DNA of 64,000 nt from Vibrio sp. UCD-FRSSP16_30 (GCF_001676025.1 NZ_LZFW01000001.1:268827-332826), one strand, 5' to 3'. Positions 23,626 through 34,264 are shown, counted from the first letter of the stretch. Numbers and translations: made by a program. Notes: generated by a model from the sequence alone, not told the origin.

Positions 23626-25447
23626 CGATGTCGCCTCCCAAGGTTTGTTGTTGATTTAACATCGCTTTAAATGTGCCTTGATGTTGTAGTTCTTGGTAGC
23701 TACCTTGTTGCGTTAGTGAACCACGTTCTAAGACTAGAATTTGGTCCATCTCTTGTAGGTGGTTTAATTGGTGCGTCACCATCAACGCGGTTTTACCGTT
23801 TAGCGCAGTGTGTAAGCTCTGATTAATCAGTGACTCACTACGCGCATCAAGGCTAGCTGTTGGTTCATCTAGCAACCAGAATTGACCATCTTGATGCAGC
23901 GCGCGAGCCAGTGCAATTCGCTGAGCCTGACCGACCGATAGGCCGCCAGAGCGATCGCTAATTTGGTGCTGTAAACCTAACTTGTCGATGAATTCGTCTG
24001 CATGAGCTTGTTTGATTTTCTGGTGCAGAACAACGTCACTAACATCACTTTGAGCAAGATTAAGGTTATCGGCAATAGTGCCGTGGACTAATAACGGATT
24101 TTGTCCCACCCAACTGACCATCGCGCGGTAACGATTTAAATCAGTGTCACGCAATTCAATGCCATTGATCTTTAAACTGCCTTGATAGGGTAGGAAGCCT
24201 AATAAAGCATTAATCAATGACGTTTTACCTGCGCCACTTGGGCCAACAAGCGCCGTTTTTTGCATGTCATCTAATACAAAGCTAATCGGGCCAACTAATA
24301 CTTTACCTTCGGTGCTGGTCACGACCAGATTGCTTGCTTGAATAATGCACTGAGACTGCTTCTCTGTGTCCTGAGATTGTTTCTCTGTGCTTTGAGAAAG
24401 GCTATTCGCTTCTTGAGAAACGAGGCCTTGAGTATTTTGTTCTTGTTCAGACTCTTCAATATTTAAAAATTCAACAATGCTTTCGGCTGCGCCAATGGCT
24501 TGTTGTTTCGCATGATAAAAAGTCCCTAGATCACGCAACGGCTGATAAAACTCGGGTGCGAGAATTAAAATAAACAATCCAGTAAAGAGGGTGACACTGG
24601 TGCCGTAATGGCCAAAGTTGAGTTCGCCAATAAAGGTAAAGCCAAAGTAAACCGCGGTTAATGCAATCGAAATAGACGTGAAAAATTCAAGAACGGCTGA
24701 CGATAAAAAGGCGATTTTTAGTACGCTCATGGTGCGCTCACGAAATACTTCGGATGCTGCGTGCAATTGCTCTTTTTCGTCTTTAGCTCGGTCAAATAAA
24801 CGAATGGTCGTCATTGCTTGAAGGCGGTCATAAAAGTGACCGGATAAGCGTTGTAATGCTTTAAAGTTTTTGCGGTTAGCATCGGCGGCGCGTTTGCCCA
24901 CCAAAGCCATAAAAAACGGAATTAGAGGTGCGGTGAGTAGGAAGATAAGTCCTGCTAGCCAATTTAAAGGGAACACAACAATAAGAATCATCAAAGGCAC
25001 TAGAGTAGCAAGGGCCATTTGAGGAAGGTATTTAGAGAAGAAATCTTGCATCTCTTCGACTTGCTCAATCAGCATTGTACCCCAAGCACCAGCTGTTTTG
25101 CCTTTTATATGAGCCGGACCTAAGCGTCTCATTTTATCGACAATCAAACCTCGAATATAAATTCGTATTTGTTCACCACCACGGTAACCGGCAATTTCTC
25201 TACCCCAAGATAGAACACTGCGTAATACAACGGTGACACCTAACCCAATAAAATAGGGAATCAGTTCTGATTTGTCGGTATGGGTAATGATTAAGCTATG
25301 TAGAATTTGCGCAATTAATGACGCTTGAATAATCAGTACAACGGCGGATGCAATACCTGCGGCAATAGCAACCGTTAACCATCGCTTCGCCAGTTTACTT
25401 TGCAGCTTTAGCCATCGGCTCAAATCAGCTTGGGTTTTCTTATCCAT
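23618..25447 (-). CDS. cydD: Heterodimeric thiol exporter ABC subunit CydD
   Basis: A 609-residue subunit with the same layout as CydC: a membrane domain (residues 20-325), then an ATPase with Walker A GPSGAGKTSL, signature LSVGQAQRIALARAL and Walker B FWLLDEPTASLD. Between the two, at about residues 340-370, there is a Gln/Ser/Glu-rich linker with a repeated TEKQSQ word, longer than needed and probably species-specific. The gene follows trxB, as in Escherichia coli (trxB-cydD-cydC), but a hairpin with a T-run separates them here. Confidence 0.95.
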   Translation of the reverse strand: MDKKTQADLSRWLKLQSKLAKRWLTVAIAAGIASAVVLIIQASLIAQILHSLIITHTDKSELIPYFIGLGVTVVLRSVLSWGREIAGYRGGEQIRIYIRGLIVDKMRRLGPAHIKGKTAGAWGTMLIEQVEEMQDFFSKYLPQMALATLVPLMILIVVFPLNWLAGLIFLLTAPLIPFFMALVGKRAADANRKNFKALQRLSGHFYDRLQAMTTIRLFDRAKDEKEQLHAASEVFRERTMSVLKIAFLSSAVLEFFTSISIALTAVYFGFTFIGELNFGHYGTSVTLFTGLFILILAPEFYQPLRDLGTFYHAKQQAIGAAESIVEFLNIEESEQEQNTQGLVSQEANSLSQSTEKQSQDTEKQSQCIIQASNLVVTSTEGKVLVGPISFVLDDMQKTALVGPSGAGKTSLINALLGFLPYQGSLKINGIELRDTDLNRYRAMVSWVGQNPLLVHGTIADNLNLAQSDVSDVVLHQKIKQAHADEFIDKLGLQHQISDRSGGLSVGQAQRIALARALHQDGQFWLLDEPTASLDARSESLINQSLHTALNGKTALMVTHQLNHLQEMDQILVLERGSLTQQGSYQELQHQGTFKAMLNQQQTLGGDIDA

Positions 25448-25496
25448 GAATAGGTTCTAAATGAGAATAATTTCAATTTTGGAGTATATCGAAAAA

Positions 25497-25521
25497 CGTC
25501 CACAGATGTACTCTGTGGACG
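25497..25521 (-). terminator. Terminator or attenuator between trxB and cydD
   Basis: CGTCCACAGA and TCTGTGGACG are perfect 10-bp complements around GTACA; on the minus strand they are followed by TTTTTC. This ends trxB transcripts or tunes read-through into cydDC. Confidence 0.8.
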
Positions 25522-25554
25522 ATAAGATTTCAATACGAGAGGTATTTATTTGAA

Positions 25555-26553
<999 letters not shown>

Positions 26554-26707
26554 TTAGGCGACGAATAGAAGATGACGATTATAGGTATATTGGTTCGAAT
26601 TCATAAAACTCAAGGATGGTTTCGCATTTGTTAAGGCTGTTACTCATAAAGTAATCAATAAGGCGAGCAGGATCACGCCTGATTAAGGTTACTAGAGGTA
26701 CTAGTAA

Positions 26708-27496
26708 TTACTCATTAGCCGTTTTGTCGGATTTATTATTTGGAATAAATCTTGGCATTATCGGAGCGTAATCATAACGCGGCAGCATGTTTAAAATAGG
26801 CTCTTGTGGGCCTAAAAACTTAGGCTGAGTATTGATAATGTATAAATCTAACATAGCCTTAGTACGGGCAAACACTTCACGAAATCGAACATTGAACCAA
26901 GAAGTTGGAATGGGTGAAGGCACACCTAAACAGATGGCGTCCACATCGTAGTAATTGGCAATAAACAGCGCTCTATCACAGTGAAAGGTTTGCGTCACAA
27001 TAACAAAATCGTCGAGATTAAAAATTTGCTTGGCGCGAACGATAGAGTCTAATGTGCGAAAACCTGCATAATCTAGAAAAATTAATTCTTCAGGTATGCC
27101 GGCTTTAAGTAGGTCTCGTTTCATTGTCCATGGTTCGTTATATGAGCGATGAGCATTATCGCCACTTAACAAGAAACCACGTACTTTGTTTTGTTTATAA
27201 AGCTCTATTGCCGCATTGATTCTATAGCTGTAATAAGGATTTAAGGTTCGTCCAATATACTTACTGGTGCCAAGAATCACCGCAATATCTCGCGGTGGTG
27301 TGGATTTAACTTCTTTATGCATCAGCCCTTCAGCGGAATAACTCATCCAGAAATCCACCGAGCTTAGAACTAAAATAATGCTTAAAAACAGTGCGCCAGC
27401 AAGCAGCGTAGCGCCTTTTGCAATGCGATAAATAAGACGCCAAACCGAAGTTTGACGCCATTGATGCTTAATCTTAGCCCAGCTTAACGCTCTCAC
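26708..27496 (-). CDS. sanA: SanA/YdcF family envelope protein (DUF218)
   Basis: A 262-residue protein with one N-terminal membrane anchor (GATLLAGALFLSIILVLSSVDF) and a DUF218 domain: DIAVILGTSKYIGRTLNPYYSYR, FLLSGDNAHRSYNEPWTM and DFVIVTQTFHCDRALFIANYY. These match SanA, which in enterobacteria affects vancomycin sensitivity of the outer envelope at high temperature; the biochemical activity is not known. The GTG start at 27496 shares one base with the maeA stop (TAGTG), so the two genes are translationally coupled. Confidence 0.88.
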   Translation of the reverse strand: MRALSWAKIKHQWRQTSVWRLIYRIAKGATLLAGALFLSIILVLSSVDFWMSYSAEGLMHKEVKSTPPRDIAVILGTSKYIGRTLNPYYSYRINAAIELYKQNKVRGFLLSGDNAHRSYNEPWTMKRDLLKAGIPEELIFLDYAGFRTLDSIVRAKQIFNLDDFVIVTQTFHCDRALFIANYYDVDAICLGVPSPIPTSWFNVRFREVFARTKAMLDLYIINTQPKFLGPQEPILNMLPRYDYAPIMPRFIPNNKSDKTANE

Positions 27497-29184
27497 TAGA
27501 ATGCGGTGCGCTTATAACGACGATAGGTAGGCTGCCAAAAATGATTGTCGATTGACTCTTTAATCGCCTGATCGGTAATTTCTAAAGCGACCCCTTGCTT
27601 AATAGCTTGTTTAGCCACAGCAAAAGCAATTTTCTTGGATACTGAGTGAATTTCTTCAAGAGGAGGAAGCAGAGCGCCTTGACCATTAATCGCCAGTGGC
27701 GAGCATAAAGCCAATGCACGGCTTGATTCCATCAACATTTCATCGGTAATTCGAGAAGCCGACACAGCTAAAACACCCAGCCCAATGCCAGGGAATATGT
27801 AGCTGTTATTACACTGAGCAATTTTGAATTTCTGCCCCTTGTACATGACAGGTTCAAATGGACTGCCGGTGGCCACTAAAGCCTGTCCTTGTGTCCATTC
27901 TAGAATGTCTTTTGGCACACCTTCAACGCGACTGGTTGGGTTAGAAAGAGGGAATACGATTGGACGAGCGCAATGACTGTGCATCGTCTCGATGACTTGC
28001 TGACTAAAGATGCCGGGCGCGCCAGAAACACCAATCAAAACGGTTGGTTTGGCATTTTCGACCACATCCAGTAATGAGTAGTCTTGGTTTTCTGTCTGCC
28101 AATCGGCTAATTGCTGCGCTTTTTGCGCAAGAGGCTTTTGGAAATCCAATAAGTTATGCATGCCATCTTGTAATAGGCCCCAACGGTCGACCATATAAAT
28201 GCGAGCGCGAGCTTCTTGCTGTGTCAGTCCTTCGGCTTGCATTTGCGCAACAATGGCTTCTGCAATGCCACAACCTGCCGAGCCTGCACCAACAAAAGTT
28301 ACGCGCTGTTCAGACAATTTACTCCCTGCGGCGTGACATGCCGCCATTAAAGAACCGACTGTTACCGCGGCAGTGCCTTGAATATCATCATTAAAGCAAC
28401 AAATACGATCTTTATAACGTTGCAGTAACGGCATGGCATTTTTTTGTGCAAAGTCTTCAAACTGAACAAGAGCATCAGGCCAGCGGCGCTGAACCGCTTG
28501 AATAAACTCTTCCACAAATTCGTTATATTCTGCGCCTGTTACACGCGGATGACGCCAGCCCATATACATAGGGTCAGCTAAACGTTGCGGGTTATTAGTG
28601 CCTACATCTAGCACGATAGGAAGGGTATAAGCTGGGCTAATACCGCCACAGGCCGTGTACAAAGAAAGCTTTCCAATCGGAATGCCCATGCCGCCAATGC
28701 CTTGGTCGCCAAGACCAAGAATACGCTCGCCATCGGTGACGACAATCACTTTTACATTGTGAGTTGAAGCGTTGTTTAATAGGTCGTCTATACGATCTCT
28801 ATTTGAGTATGAAATGAATAGACCACGACCACGGCGATAAATATTGGAGAATTTTTCACAAGCTGCGCCAACCGTTGGGGTGTAGATGATCGGCATCATT
28901 TCGCTGATATGATTTTGCAACAAACGATAAAATAGAGTTTCGTTAGTATCTTGAATATTACGCAGGTAGATATGACGGTCCATATCATTATCAAACTGTT
29001 GGTATTGCTGATAAGCGCGCTCAACTTGCTCGGAAATGGTTTCGGTATTTTCTGGTAATAAGCCATCTAGGTTAAAATACGATCGCTCAGAGGCGCTAAA
29101 TGCACTGCCTTTGTTCAATAGTGGTGTACTTAATAATGCAGGTCCTGCATGCGAAATATAGAGCGGTCGTTTATCGTTGTTCAT
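27496..29184 (-). CDS. maeA: NAD-dependent malic enzyme
   Basis: Decarboxylates malate to pyruvate with NAD, linking the TCA cycle to pyruvate. The frame is open from 29223 but the ATG at 29184 ([18 protein letters not shown] 8 bases upstream) gives 562 residues, as in SfcA/MaeA. Diagnostic stretches are [55 protein letters not shown] and the NAD-binding [16 protein letters not shown]. It is the first gene of a maeA-sanA unit. Confidence 0.95.
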   Translation of the reverse strand: MNNDKRPLYISHAGPALLSTPLLNKGSAFSASERSYFNLDGLLPENTETISEQVERAYQQYQQFDNDMDRHIYLRNIQDTNETLFYRLLQNHISEMMPIIYTPTVGAACEKFSNIYRRGRGLFISYSNRDRIDDLLNNASTHNVKVIVVTDGERILGLGDQGIGGMGIPIGKLSLYTACGGISPAYTLPIVLDVGTNNPQRLADPMYMGWRHPRVTGAEYNEFVEEFIQAVQRRWPDALVQFEDFAQKNAMPLLQRYKDRICCFNDDIQGTAAVTVGSLMAACHAAGSKLSEQRVTFVGAGSAGCGIAEAIVAQMQAEGLTQQEARARIYMVDRWGLLQDGMHNLLDFQKPLAQKAQQLADWQTENQDYSLLDVVENAKPTVLIGVSGAPGIFSQQVIETMHSHCARPIVFPLSNPTSRVEGVPKDILEWTQGQALVATGSPFEPVMYKGQKFKIAQCNNSYIFPGIGLGVLAVSASRITDEMLMESSRALALCSPLAINGQGALLPPLEEIHSVSKKIAFAVAKQAIKQGVALEITDQAIKESIDNHFWQPTYRRYKRTAF

Positions 29185-29222
29185 TATTAACCTAGCGTAG
29201 AGAGGGCCGTTTGTGAGCAACA

Positions 29223-29278
29223 TTGTAAAGTATCCCTTTTACAAATTGAACGGTGCAGTGTCCATTTTTTGTAAATTG
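29223..29278. promoter_or_regulatory. Repeated TTGTAAA/TTTACAA half-sites upstream of maeA
   Basis: TTGTAAA (29223-29229) and TTTACAA (29238-29244) form a spaced dyad, and a third half-site, TTTTGTAAATTG, lies at 29267-29278. They precede maeA and may bind a repressor; the protein is not identified. Confidence 0.35.
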
Positions 29279-29409
29279 TTTGCTGAATGATTCAGCGTTT
29301 GTGAGCAGGCTTTGAGATTCGTTAGGCTGTATATCTATCAATATGAATTTTAAGGTGAAAGCCGTTAATGTTACTATGAAACTTTGCTACTCATTAGGTC
29401 TTCGAAAAG

Positions 29410-29781
29410 ATGCAAACCACTACGGTTACATTTAACTATCGTCATTTTTTAAAGCTAAAATCAAAAGGTCGCCGTTGGCAAGTGGTTGATGTCTTAAGCA
29501 GCATAGCGCCTATCTTCTCGACTCTGTGGCATCACCAGCTCGATCAATTTAAAGATGCAGAGCAAATGTTGTGGGAAAGGGCTTTAAGTGAGTTGCCAAG
29601 ACTGCGTAATGATGTGGATAATCTTGTAAACATTGTTGAACTTGCTCGTGAGTATAAAATTGAGCAGATTGAAATGATTTTGCCTGATGCATTAAAAAAT
29701 GAGCAAATTGAACGCATTAGCCAACTTAGTCAGGTAAAGATTGAGATCATGGGTGATGAGTTGTTGATGGTAAAACTGTAA
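29410..29781 (+). CDS. Conserved small protein of unknown function
   Basis: A 123-residue protein starting at ATG 29410. No known domain is recognised. It is hydrophilic and mostly helical: a basic start (YRHFLKLKSKGRRWQVVDVL), an aromatic middle (FSTLWHHQLDQFKD) and a final acidic region of alternating helix and strand (IEQIEMILPDALKNEQIERI, VKIEIMGDELLMVKL). No signal peptide or membrane segment is present. It is divergent from maeA and stands alone. Confidence 0.65.
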   Translation: MQTTTVTFNYRHFLKLKSKGRRWQVVDVLSSIAPIFSTLWHHQLDQFKDAEQMLWERALSELPRLRNDVDNLVNIVELAREYKIEQIEMILPDALKNEQIERISQLSQVKIEIMGDELLMVKL

Positions 29782-29851
29782 AAAAGCCATGCCGCCACGA
29801 TACTGTGGTTACGATAGCATGGCTCTATCAATCAAGATTAAGTCGTCAGCT

Positions 29852-30343
29852 CTAATTAACCCAATCTTTAAGTTTAAAGGTTAGGGTATGTTCAGGCCCT
29901 TTTAAAACTAACTGCGATTGAGTTAATGTAACTTGGTTCCACTGCGCTAACGCCTGTGAATAGAGCATTTCCGTTTTCATTATGGCGTCTGGACACATTT
30001 TCATGGTCATTCCCATTTGTTGAATACGAAATTTACCATTGTTTAACTCTCCCTGACCAAAGAAGTTATTACAACCTGCTAGGCCATTGGCTGTCATATT
30101 TTCACCAATTTCTAATGTTGGCGCTTTAAAGTGTGGGTCGCTAGCAATGGGTTCACCATCAATGTCACTTAATATCCAGTGATGATGTTGCAGTGCTTTA
30201 TCATTAACCGTTAAAGATTCACTACTCACGACTTTGCTTACAGCCGTGGCGGAACTATCAGTTTGATTTGACGGTGTTTGCTGCGTAGTTGAGCACGCCG
30301 ATAACAATAATACTAACGAAATGATGCCTGATTTTTTATACAT
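29852..30343 (-). CDS. META domain lipoprotein, HslJ-like
   Basis: A 163-residue lipoprotein. The signal ends in the lipobox LLLSAC with the lipidated Cys at residue 17. A low-complexity Ser/Thr linker follows, then a META domain (residues 52-160): HHWILSDIDGEPI, LEIGENMTANGLAGCNNFFGQ and MKMCPDAIMKTEMLYSQAL with its conserved Cys pair. META proteins such as HslJ are envelope stress or resistance factors in other bacteria; the specific role is unknown. The gap upstream to 30569 shows no recognised signals beyond AT-rich promoter-like sequence. Confidence 0.85.
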   Translation of the reverse strand: MYKKSGIISLVLLLSACSTTQQTPSNQTDSSATAVSKVVSSESLTVNDKALQHHHWILSDIDGEPIASDPHFKAPTLEIGENMTANGLAGCNNFFGQGELNNGKFRIQQMGMTMKMCPDAIMKTEMLYSQALAQWNQVTLTQSQLVLKGPEHTLTFKLKDWVN

Positions 30344-30569
30344 TAAATGGCCTTACCCTGACTGCGAAGTTAAATGACATTAATCGCAGTTAGTCCGTGT
30401 TTTAACCTGTTAGGCTGTTCCGTGACTTGCTACGATTGATATTAAGTGTATAACAAATAACAATAAACATGTCAGTGATAAGTCAGTAGTTTCAGTGATA
30501 CTATTTGAACAATAACTCAATCTGATAAATACTATTAATAACGAATAGCATTGGCCAATAGGGGGATAA

Positions 30570-30818
30570 GTGGAGCAGTTAGACTTTTTTGATGTCCCAA
30601 GTCCATGTGTTGGCGTTTGCCGTTGCGATGAAAAAGGCTATTGCAAAGGCTGTATGCGCAATAGAGATGAACGATTTAGCTGGCAAACGTTTACCGCCAC
30701 GCAAAAGATGCGAGTGATTAAACTATGTCGTCAGCGATATCGTCGAAAAGTATTAAAAAATGCTGCAACAGTCACTCAACCTAATGATGATGAGAATACT
30801 CAGCAGAGCTTATTTTAA
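30570..30818 (+). CDS. DUF1289 domain-containing protein
   Basis: An 82-residue protein with the DUF1289 cysteine motif SPCVGVCRCDEKGYCKGCMRN near the N-terminus, probably a small metal or Fe-S binding site, and the family WQTFTATQKMRVIK helix. It starts at GTG 30570 with GGGGGA about 5 bases upstream. The C-terminal 20 residues are variable. The family is common near core genes and its function is unknown. Confidence 0.88.
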   Translation: MEQLDFFDVPSPCVGVCRCDEKGYCKGCMRNRDERFSWQTFTATQKMRVIKLCRQRYRRKVLKNAATVTQPNDDENTQQSLF

Positions 30819-30945
30819 TGGCAGTCTTTAGCTAACAATCGTTAATTATGCCAAGGATGATGTTGATTTGAAGAAGGTCGGCAACAAAGATACTGATTAG
30901 TCTATTGCTGTAGATTGTGACTAGCTTTTAAAGCTCAAAAACGGC

Positions 30946-30978
30946 GAAAGCCCGATTGTTGGTAGCAATCGGGCTTTC
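30946..30978. terminator. Rho-independent terminator between DUF1289 gene and rplY
   Basis: GAAAGCCCGATTG and CAATCGGGCTTTC are perfect 13-bp complements around TTGGTAG, followed by TAATTTTT. Confidence 0.88.
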
Positions 30979-31065
30979 TAATTTTTAAGAAGCTGAGTTG
31001 GTAAGACTAAGTTCTTTATTTATGCAAAAAGTTGGATTTATCCAATCTTATTCCTTGGTAGGGAA

Positions 31066-31344
31066 TTAGATACGGATGAAGTCCATGTGCTCAACTTTTG
31101 GCTTAAACGCGTGACGTTGAACATCTTGTGGCTTAACCTTAACTTCTGCGCCGTCAATCACAAGAGTGATTTCTTCGTAGAATTCTGGTTTGTCCATTTG
31201 GTTGATCACGTCAGAGTGAACTAGCGCGATAGATACTGGCGCTGCTTCACCACCGTAAATGATTGCTGGGAATTGGCCAGCGTGACGTAGGCGGCGGCTC
31301 GCACCCTTACCTAGTTCAGTACGTACTACTGCTTCAAATTTCAT
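31066..31344 (-). CDS. rplY: 50S ribosomal protein L25
   Basis: The frame opens at 31359, but [20 protein letters not shown] beginning at ATG 31344 matches the L25 start, giving 92 residues, the size of the short (non-CTC) form that binds 5S r[24 protein letters not shown] and [18 protein letters not shown] are the family signatures. It is read away from radD and stands next to it, as in Escherichia coli. Confidence 0.95.
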   Translation of the reverse strand: MKFEAVVRTELGKGASRRLRHAGQFPAIIYGGEAAPVSIALVHSDVINQMDKPEFYEEITLVIDGAEVKVKPQDVQRHAFKPKVEHMDFIRI

Positions 31345-31520
31345 AGTATTTACTCTCAAATTAGTAAAATAAAAAGATTTTCATCAACTACTTAGCGACC
31401 TGTTTGTCGATGACGTTCGTTTAATAACGAGAAATCGTTAAAACGAGCGCGGATACTACCATCCAACACTGATATGAGCAACAGTAATGTGTGCCATTAT
31501 GGGCGATTAATAGTGAATAA

Positions 31521-33257
31521 CTACACCATGAACTCATTATCGAAGATTACATCGCGCAGTTTCCAAAATCTTCCGTCTTTTCTTGCGATTACAAACTTGG
31601 GTAATCGAAAACGATGTTGCTGGCGAACGACTTTTGTCGGAGATAATCCTTCAAAGACTTGATGTTTATCGGCTAGGTGCAACTTAACAAAGCGGGCATG
31701 AAAGCTTTTCTTTTGCGCGGTGGTGTTGAGATAAAATTGAATCGACACTTTGTTGCCACTGGCGCCTAAATAAGACACTTTGAGGTAGTTCTTGCCTTTG
31801 CTGTCTTTGGCGACATCAAATTCGATGTCGGTACATTCAAAAACAAGCGCATCTTTTAAGCTTAATGCTTCCTTTAGCTTTTTATCCGGATCGACTAATA
31901 CCGCGTCACATTCATGACAGATTCGAGCGGCAATATCATTATCTGCGCCACATTCTCGGCAGTATTTGGCTTTAAATCGATAATCGCAGTGTTCTCGCTC
32001 GCCGTCTTCATCTTCAAAATAGCCCTTACATTTTCGGCCATAATGTTCAATAACAAAGCCATTGTCCGCAGTCTTTCCCCAAAAGTTATTATTAAACCCG
32101 CAAGCAGGACAGGGGATAGTGACGATTTCACTGTCGGGAACAGGCTTTGGTGTGCCGACTTCTGGCTGATAAAGATCGTAGCAGTTACCCGCATATTCAA
32201 GCACTAAACACTCGCTTTTTCCTTCGTAAAGACGAAGGCCTCGGCCAATGATTTGTTGATAAAGGCTAATGGATTCAGTCGGGCGCAAAATAGCAATCAA
32301 ATCCACATGCGGCGCATCAAAGCCTGTAGTAAGAACGGAGACATTGACCAAGTATTTGATTTTTTGCTGTTTAAACTCATTAATGATGCGGTCGCGCTCA
32401 TTGGTGTGTGTATCACCAATCACTATGGCCGCTTGCCCCTTAGGCAGTAGGGCATACACTTCTTCAGCGTGTTTGACGGTTGCCGCAAAAATCATAATAC
32501 CTTTGCGATTTTTACTTAAGGTCACAATCTGATTGAGTATTTGTGGGGTTGCACGTTTGGACTTTTCAATCACCAAGTCCATATCTGATTCGCGGTAACG
32601 TCCCATATGAGTGGGGGATATTTCAGAAAAGTCATAGCTAAATAAAGGCGCATCAATAATCTTAGCGTGAGTGAGAAACTCTTGATCCAGTAAATAGCGA
32701 ATGGGCAACTCAAAGACGCAATCTCTAAAGAAACGAGGCTCTTGAGAGCGTACTTGTCCACGAGTGTGGTATTGATAAATCCAGCCAAGCCCAAGGCGAT
32801 AAGGCGTTGCGGTTAAACCCAGTATTTTTAGGTTGGGGTTAAGGATCATTAAATGGCTGATGACTTTTTGATAACTGCTGTTTTTATCTTCAGGTACGCG
32901 ATGACATTCATCGATGACTAATAGAGAAAAGGGTTCATTAAAGGCATCAAGGTTGCGAGCAACAGACTGAACCGAGGCAAACACTACTTGTTGTTCTGTT
33001 TCTTTGCGTCCTAATCCTGCGGCAAATATCGCTCCGGTGAGATCGTAACTTTCATATTTAGCATGGTTTTGTTCAACTAATTCTTTTACATGCGCCATGA
33101 CTAAAACTTTACCGCGCGCCAATCTTGCCAACTCAGCAATGACTAAGCTTTTGCCTGCTCCCGTTGGAAGCACAATCACGGCAGGTTCACTGCGTTTTCT
33201 AAAATAGTGAATAACCGCTTTAACAGAATCGGCTTGGTAGGGCCTTAGTTTGTACAT
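31521..33257 (-). CDS. radD: RadD/YejH DEAD-box helicase-like ATPase
   Basis: A 578-residue superfamily 2 ATPase involved in DNA repair and homologous recombination together with SSB and RecA. Motif I is VLPTGAGKSL, motif II VIDECHRV (a DECH box), motif III LTATPYRLG, and motif VI QIIGRGLRLYEG. The C-terminal third carries zinc-type Cys clusters, IPCPACGFNN and CRECGADNDIAARICHECD, typical of RadD. The neighbours rplY and rsuA repeat the enterobacterial order. No frameshift is seen. Confidence 0.93.
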   Translation of the reverse strand: MYKLRPYQADSVKAVIHYFRKRSEPAVIVLPTGAGKSLVIAELARLARGKVLVMAHVKELVEQNHAKYESYDLTGAIFAAGLGRKETEQQVVFASVQSVARNLDAFNEPFSLLVIDECHRVPEDKNSSYQKVISHLMILNPNLKILGLTATPYRLGLGWIYQYHTRGQVRSQEPRFFRDCVFELPIRYLLDQEFLTHAKIIDAPLFSYDFSEISPTHMGRYRESDMDLVIEKSKRATPQILNQIVTLSKNRKGIMIFAATVKHAEEVYALLPKGQAAIVIGDTHTNERDRIINEFKQQKIKYLVNVSVLTTGFDAPHVDLIAILRPTESISLYQQIIGRGLRLYEGKSECLVLEYAGNCYDLYQPEVGTPKPVPDSEIVTIPCPACGFNNNFWGKTADNGFVIEHYGRKCKGYFEDEDGEREHCDYRFKAKYCRECGADNDIAARICHECDAVLVDPDKKLKEALSLKDALVFECTDIEFDVAKDSKGKNYLKVSYLGASGNKVSIQFYLNTTAQKKSFHARFVKLHLADKHQVFEGLSPTKVVRQQHRFRLPKFVIARKDGRFWKLRDVIFDNEFMV

Positions 33258-33291
33258 TGCGTGGACAATTTCCTAAAAAAGATAAATTTTG

Positions 33292-33438
33292 ATGAGCCAA
33301 AACGGGTATACTATCGAACTTCCTTATAAAGGAATATCCCCATTAAGCACCACTTTCTCTCTTATTGCGCGTTTAAAGCAAGCGCTATTGAATGGTCATT
33401 TAATGATGGGGGTATTTCAATCTACTAAAAACTCCTAG
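33292..33438 (+). CDS. Possible small protein gene (48 residues) upstream of rsuA
   Basis: The ATG at 33292 opens a frame of 48 codons ending TAG at 33436-33438, which fills most of the radD-rsuA intergenic space. The protein starts MSQNGYTIELPYKG and is mixed, with a basic middle (LIARLKQALLNG) and no membrane segment. The stop codon overlaps the Shine-Dalgarno-like TAGGT of rsuA, 6 bases before its ATG, which suggests coupling. A weak AAAAAAGA stands 9 bases before the start. No family is recognised. It may be real or a chance frame in a promoter region. Confidence 0.4.
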   Translation: MSQNGYTIELPYKGISPLSTTFSLIARLKQALLNGHLMMGVFQSTKNS

Positions 33439-33444
33439 GTAAAG

Positions 33445-34143
33445 ATGCGTTTAGATAAGTATTTGTGTGATGGTTTGGGCATTAGCCGCCGAGAAGCAAC
33501 CAAGCTCCTTAAAAGCGGTGATGTAACTCTTGATGATGCAGCCGTTAAATCAGGCTCAGTGAAAGTAAAAGAAGGACAAACAGTAGAGTGGCAAGACCGC
33601 GCTATTGTACTTCGAGGTCCTCGTTACCTAATGATGAATAAACCCGAAGGTGTGGTGTGTTCTCACGAAGATGGGTTTAATCAGACCGTATTTGTTCTTA
33701 TCGATGAAGTTCGCCTAGAAGATTTACACTTTGCCGGTCGCCTTGATGTTGATACAACCGGTTTATTATTGATTACCGATGATGGTCAATGGTCGCACCG
33801 TATTACTTCACCAAAACATAAGTGCGCTAAGACCTATCGTGTTTGGCTCGCCGATCCTGTGCAAGATAATTATCAAAGTGAAATCGAAACAGGCATTTTA
33901 CTGCGTAATGAACGTGAGCCTACGCTACCTGCTCAACTTGAAATTGTTGCAGAGAAAGAAGTATTGCTGACTATACATGAAGGTAAATACCATCAAGTTA
34001 AGCGTATGTTTGCCGCATTAGGCAACAAAGTTGTCGGCCTTAACCGAGAACGTGTTGGCATAATAGAGCTAGATGCCGATCTTGAACCGGGTGAATACCG
34101 AGATCTTACTGAGCAAGAAATTAATTCAATTTATAATAAATAA
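33445..34143 (+). CDS. rsuA: 16S rRNA pseudouridine(516) synthase RsuA
   Basis: A 232-residue pseudouridine synthase. The N-terminal S4 RNA-binding domain is RLDKYLCDGLGISRREATKL; the catalytic motif is AGRLDVDTTGLLLITDDG with the nucleophilic Asp in RLDxDTTG. GKYHQVKRMFAALGN is the family basic motif near the end. It modifies U516 of 16S rRNA. ATG at 33445 lies 6 bases after the small upstream ORF. bcr follows after 230 bases, as in Escherichia coli (rsuA-bcr). Confidence 0.94.
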   Translation: MRLDKYLCDGLGISRREATKLLKSGDVTLDDAAVKSGSVKVKEGQTVEWQDRAIVLRGPRYLMMNKPEGVVCSHEDGFNQTVFVLIDEVRLEDLHFAGRLDVDTTGLLLITDDGQWSHRITSPKHKCAKTYRVWLADPVQDNYQSEIETGILLRNEREPTLPAQLEIVAEKEVLLTIHEGKYHQVKRMFAALGNKVVGLNRERVGIIELDADLEPGEYRDLTEQEINSIYNK

Positions 34144-34194
34144 GCAGCAAGCACTTCTTGTGCGCACGCACAATTAAGCCCGTGGCTAATGTGT

Positions 34195-34264
34195 AACGGT
34201 TTATTTAACCGTTCATAGAGTATAGTTCATTAAGTGGCTGTTTAATAACAATTACTTAATGAAC
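34195..34264. promoter_or_regulatory. Two inverted repeats in rsuA-bcr intergenic region
   Basis: AACGGTT-TATTT-AACCGTT at 34195-34213, then GTTCATTAAGT (34225-34235) with ACTTAATGAAC (34254-34264), a perfect 11-bp dyad with an 18-base loop. Neither has a T-run, so they are unlikely to be plain terminators; operator or mRNA structure of the bcr leader is possible. Confidence 0.45.

Noticed and set aside
31895..32207. Overlapping frames in the radD 3' part (both strands)
   Set aside because: The zinc-cluster region of radD explains the sequence; the alternative frames have no start signals or family match.
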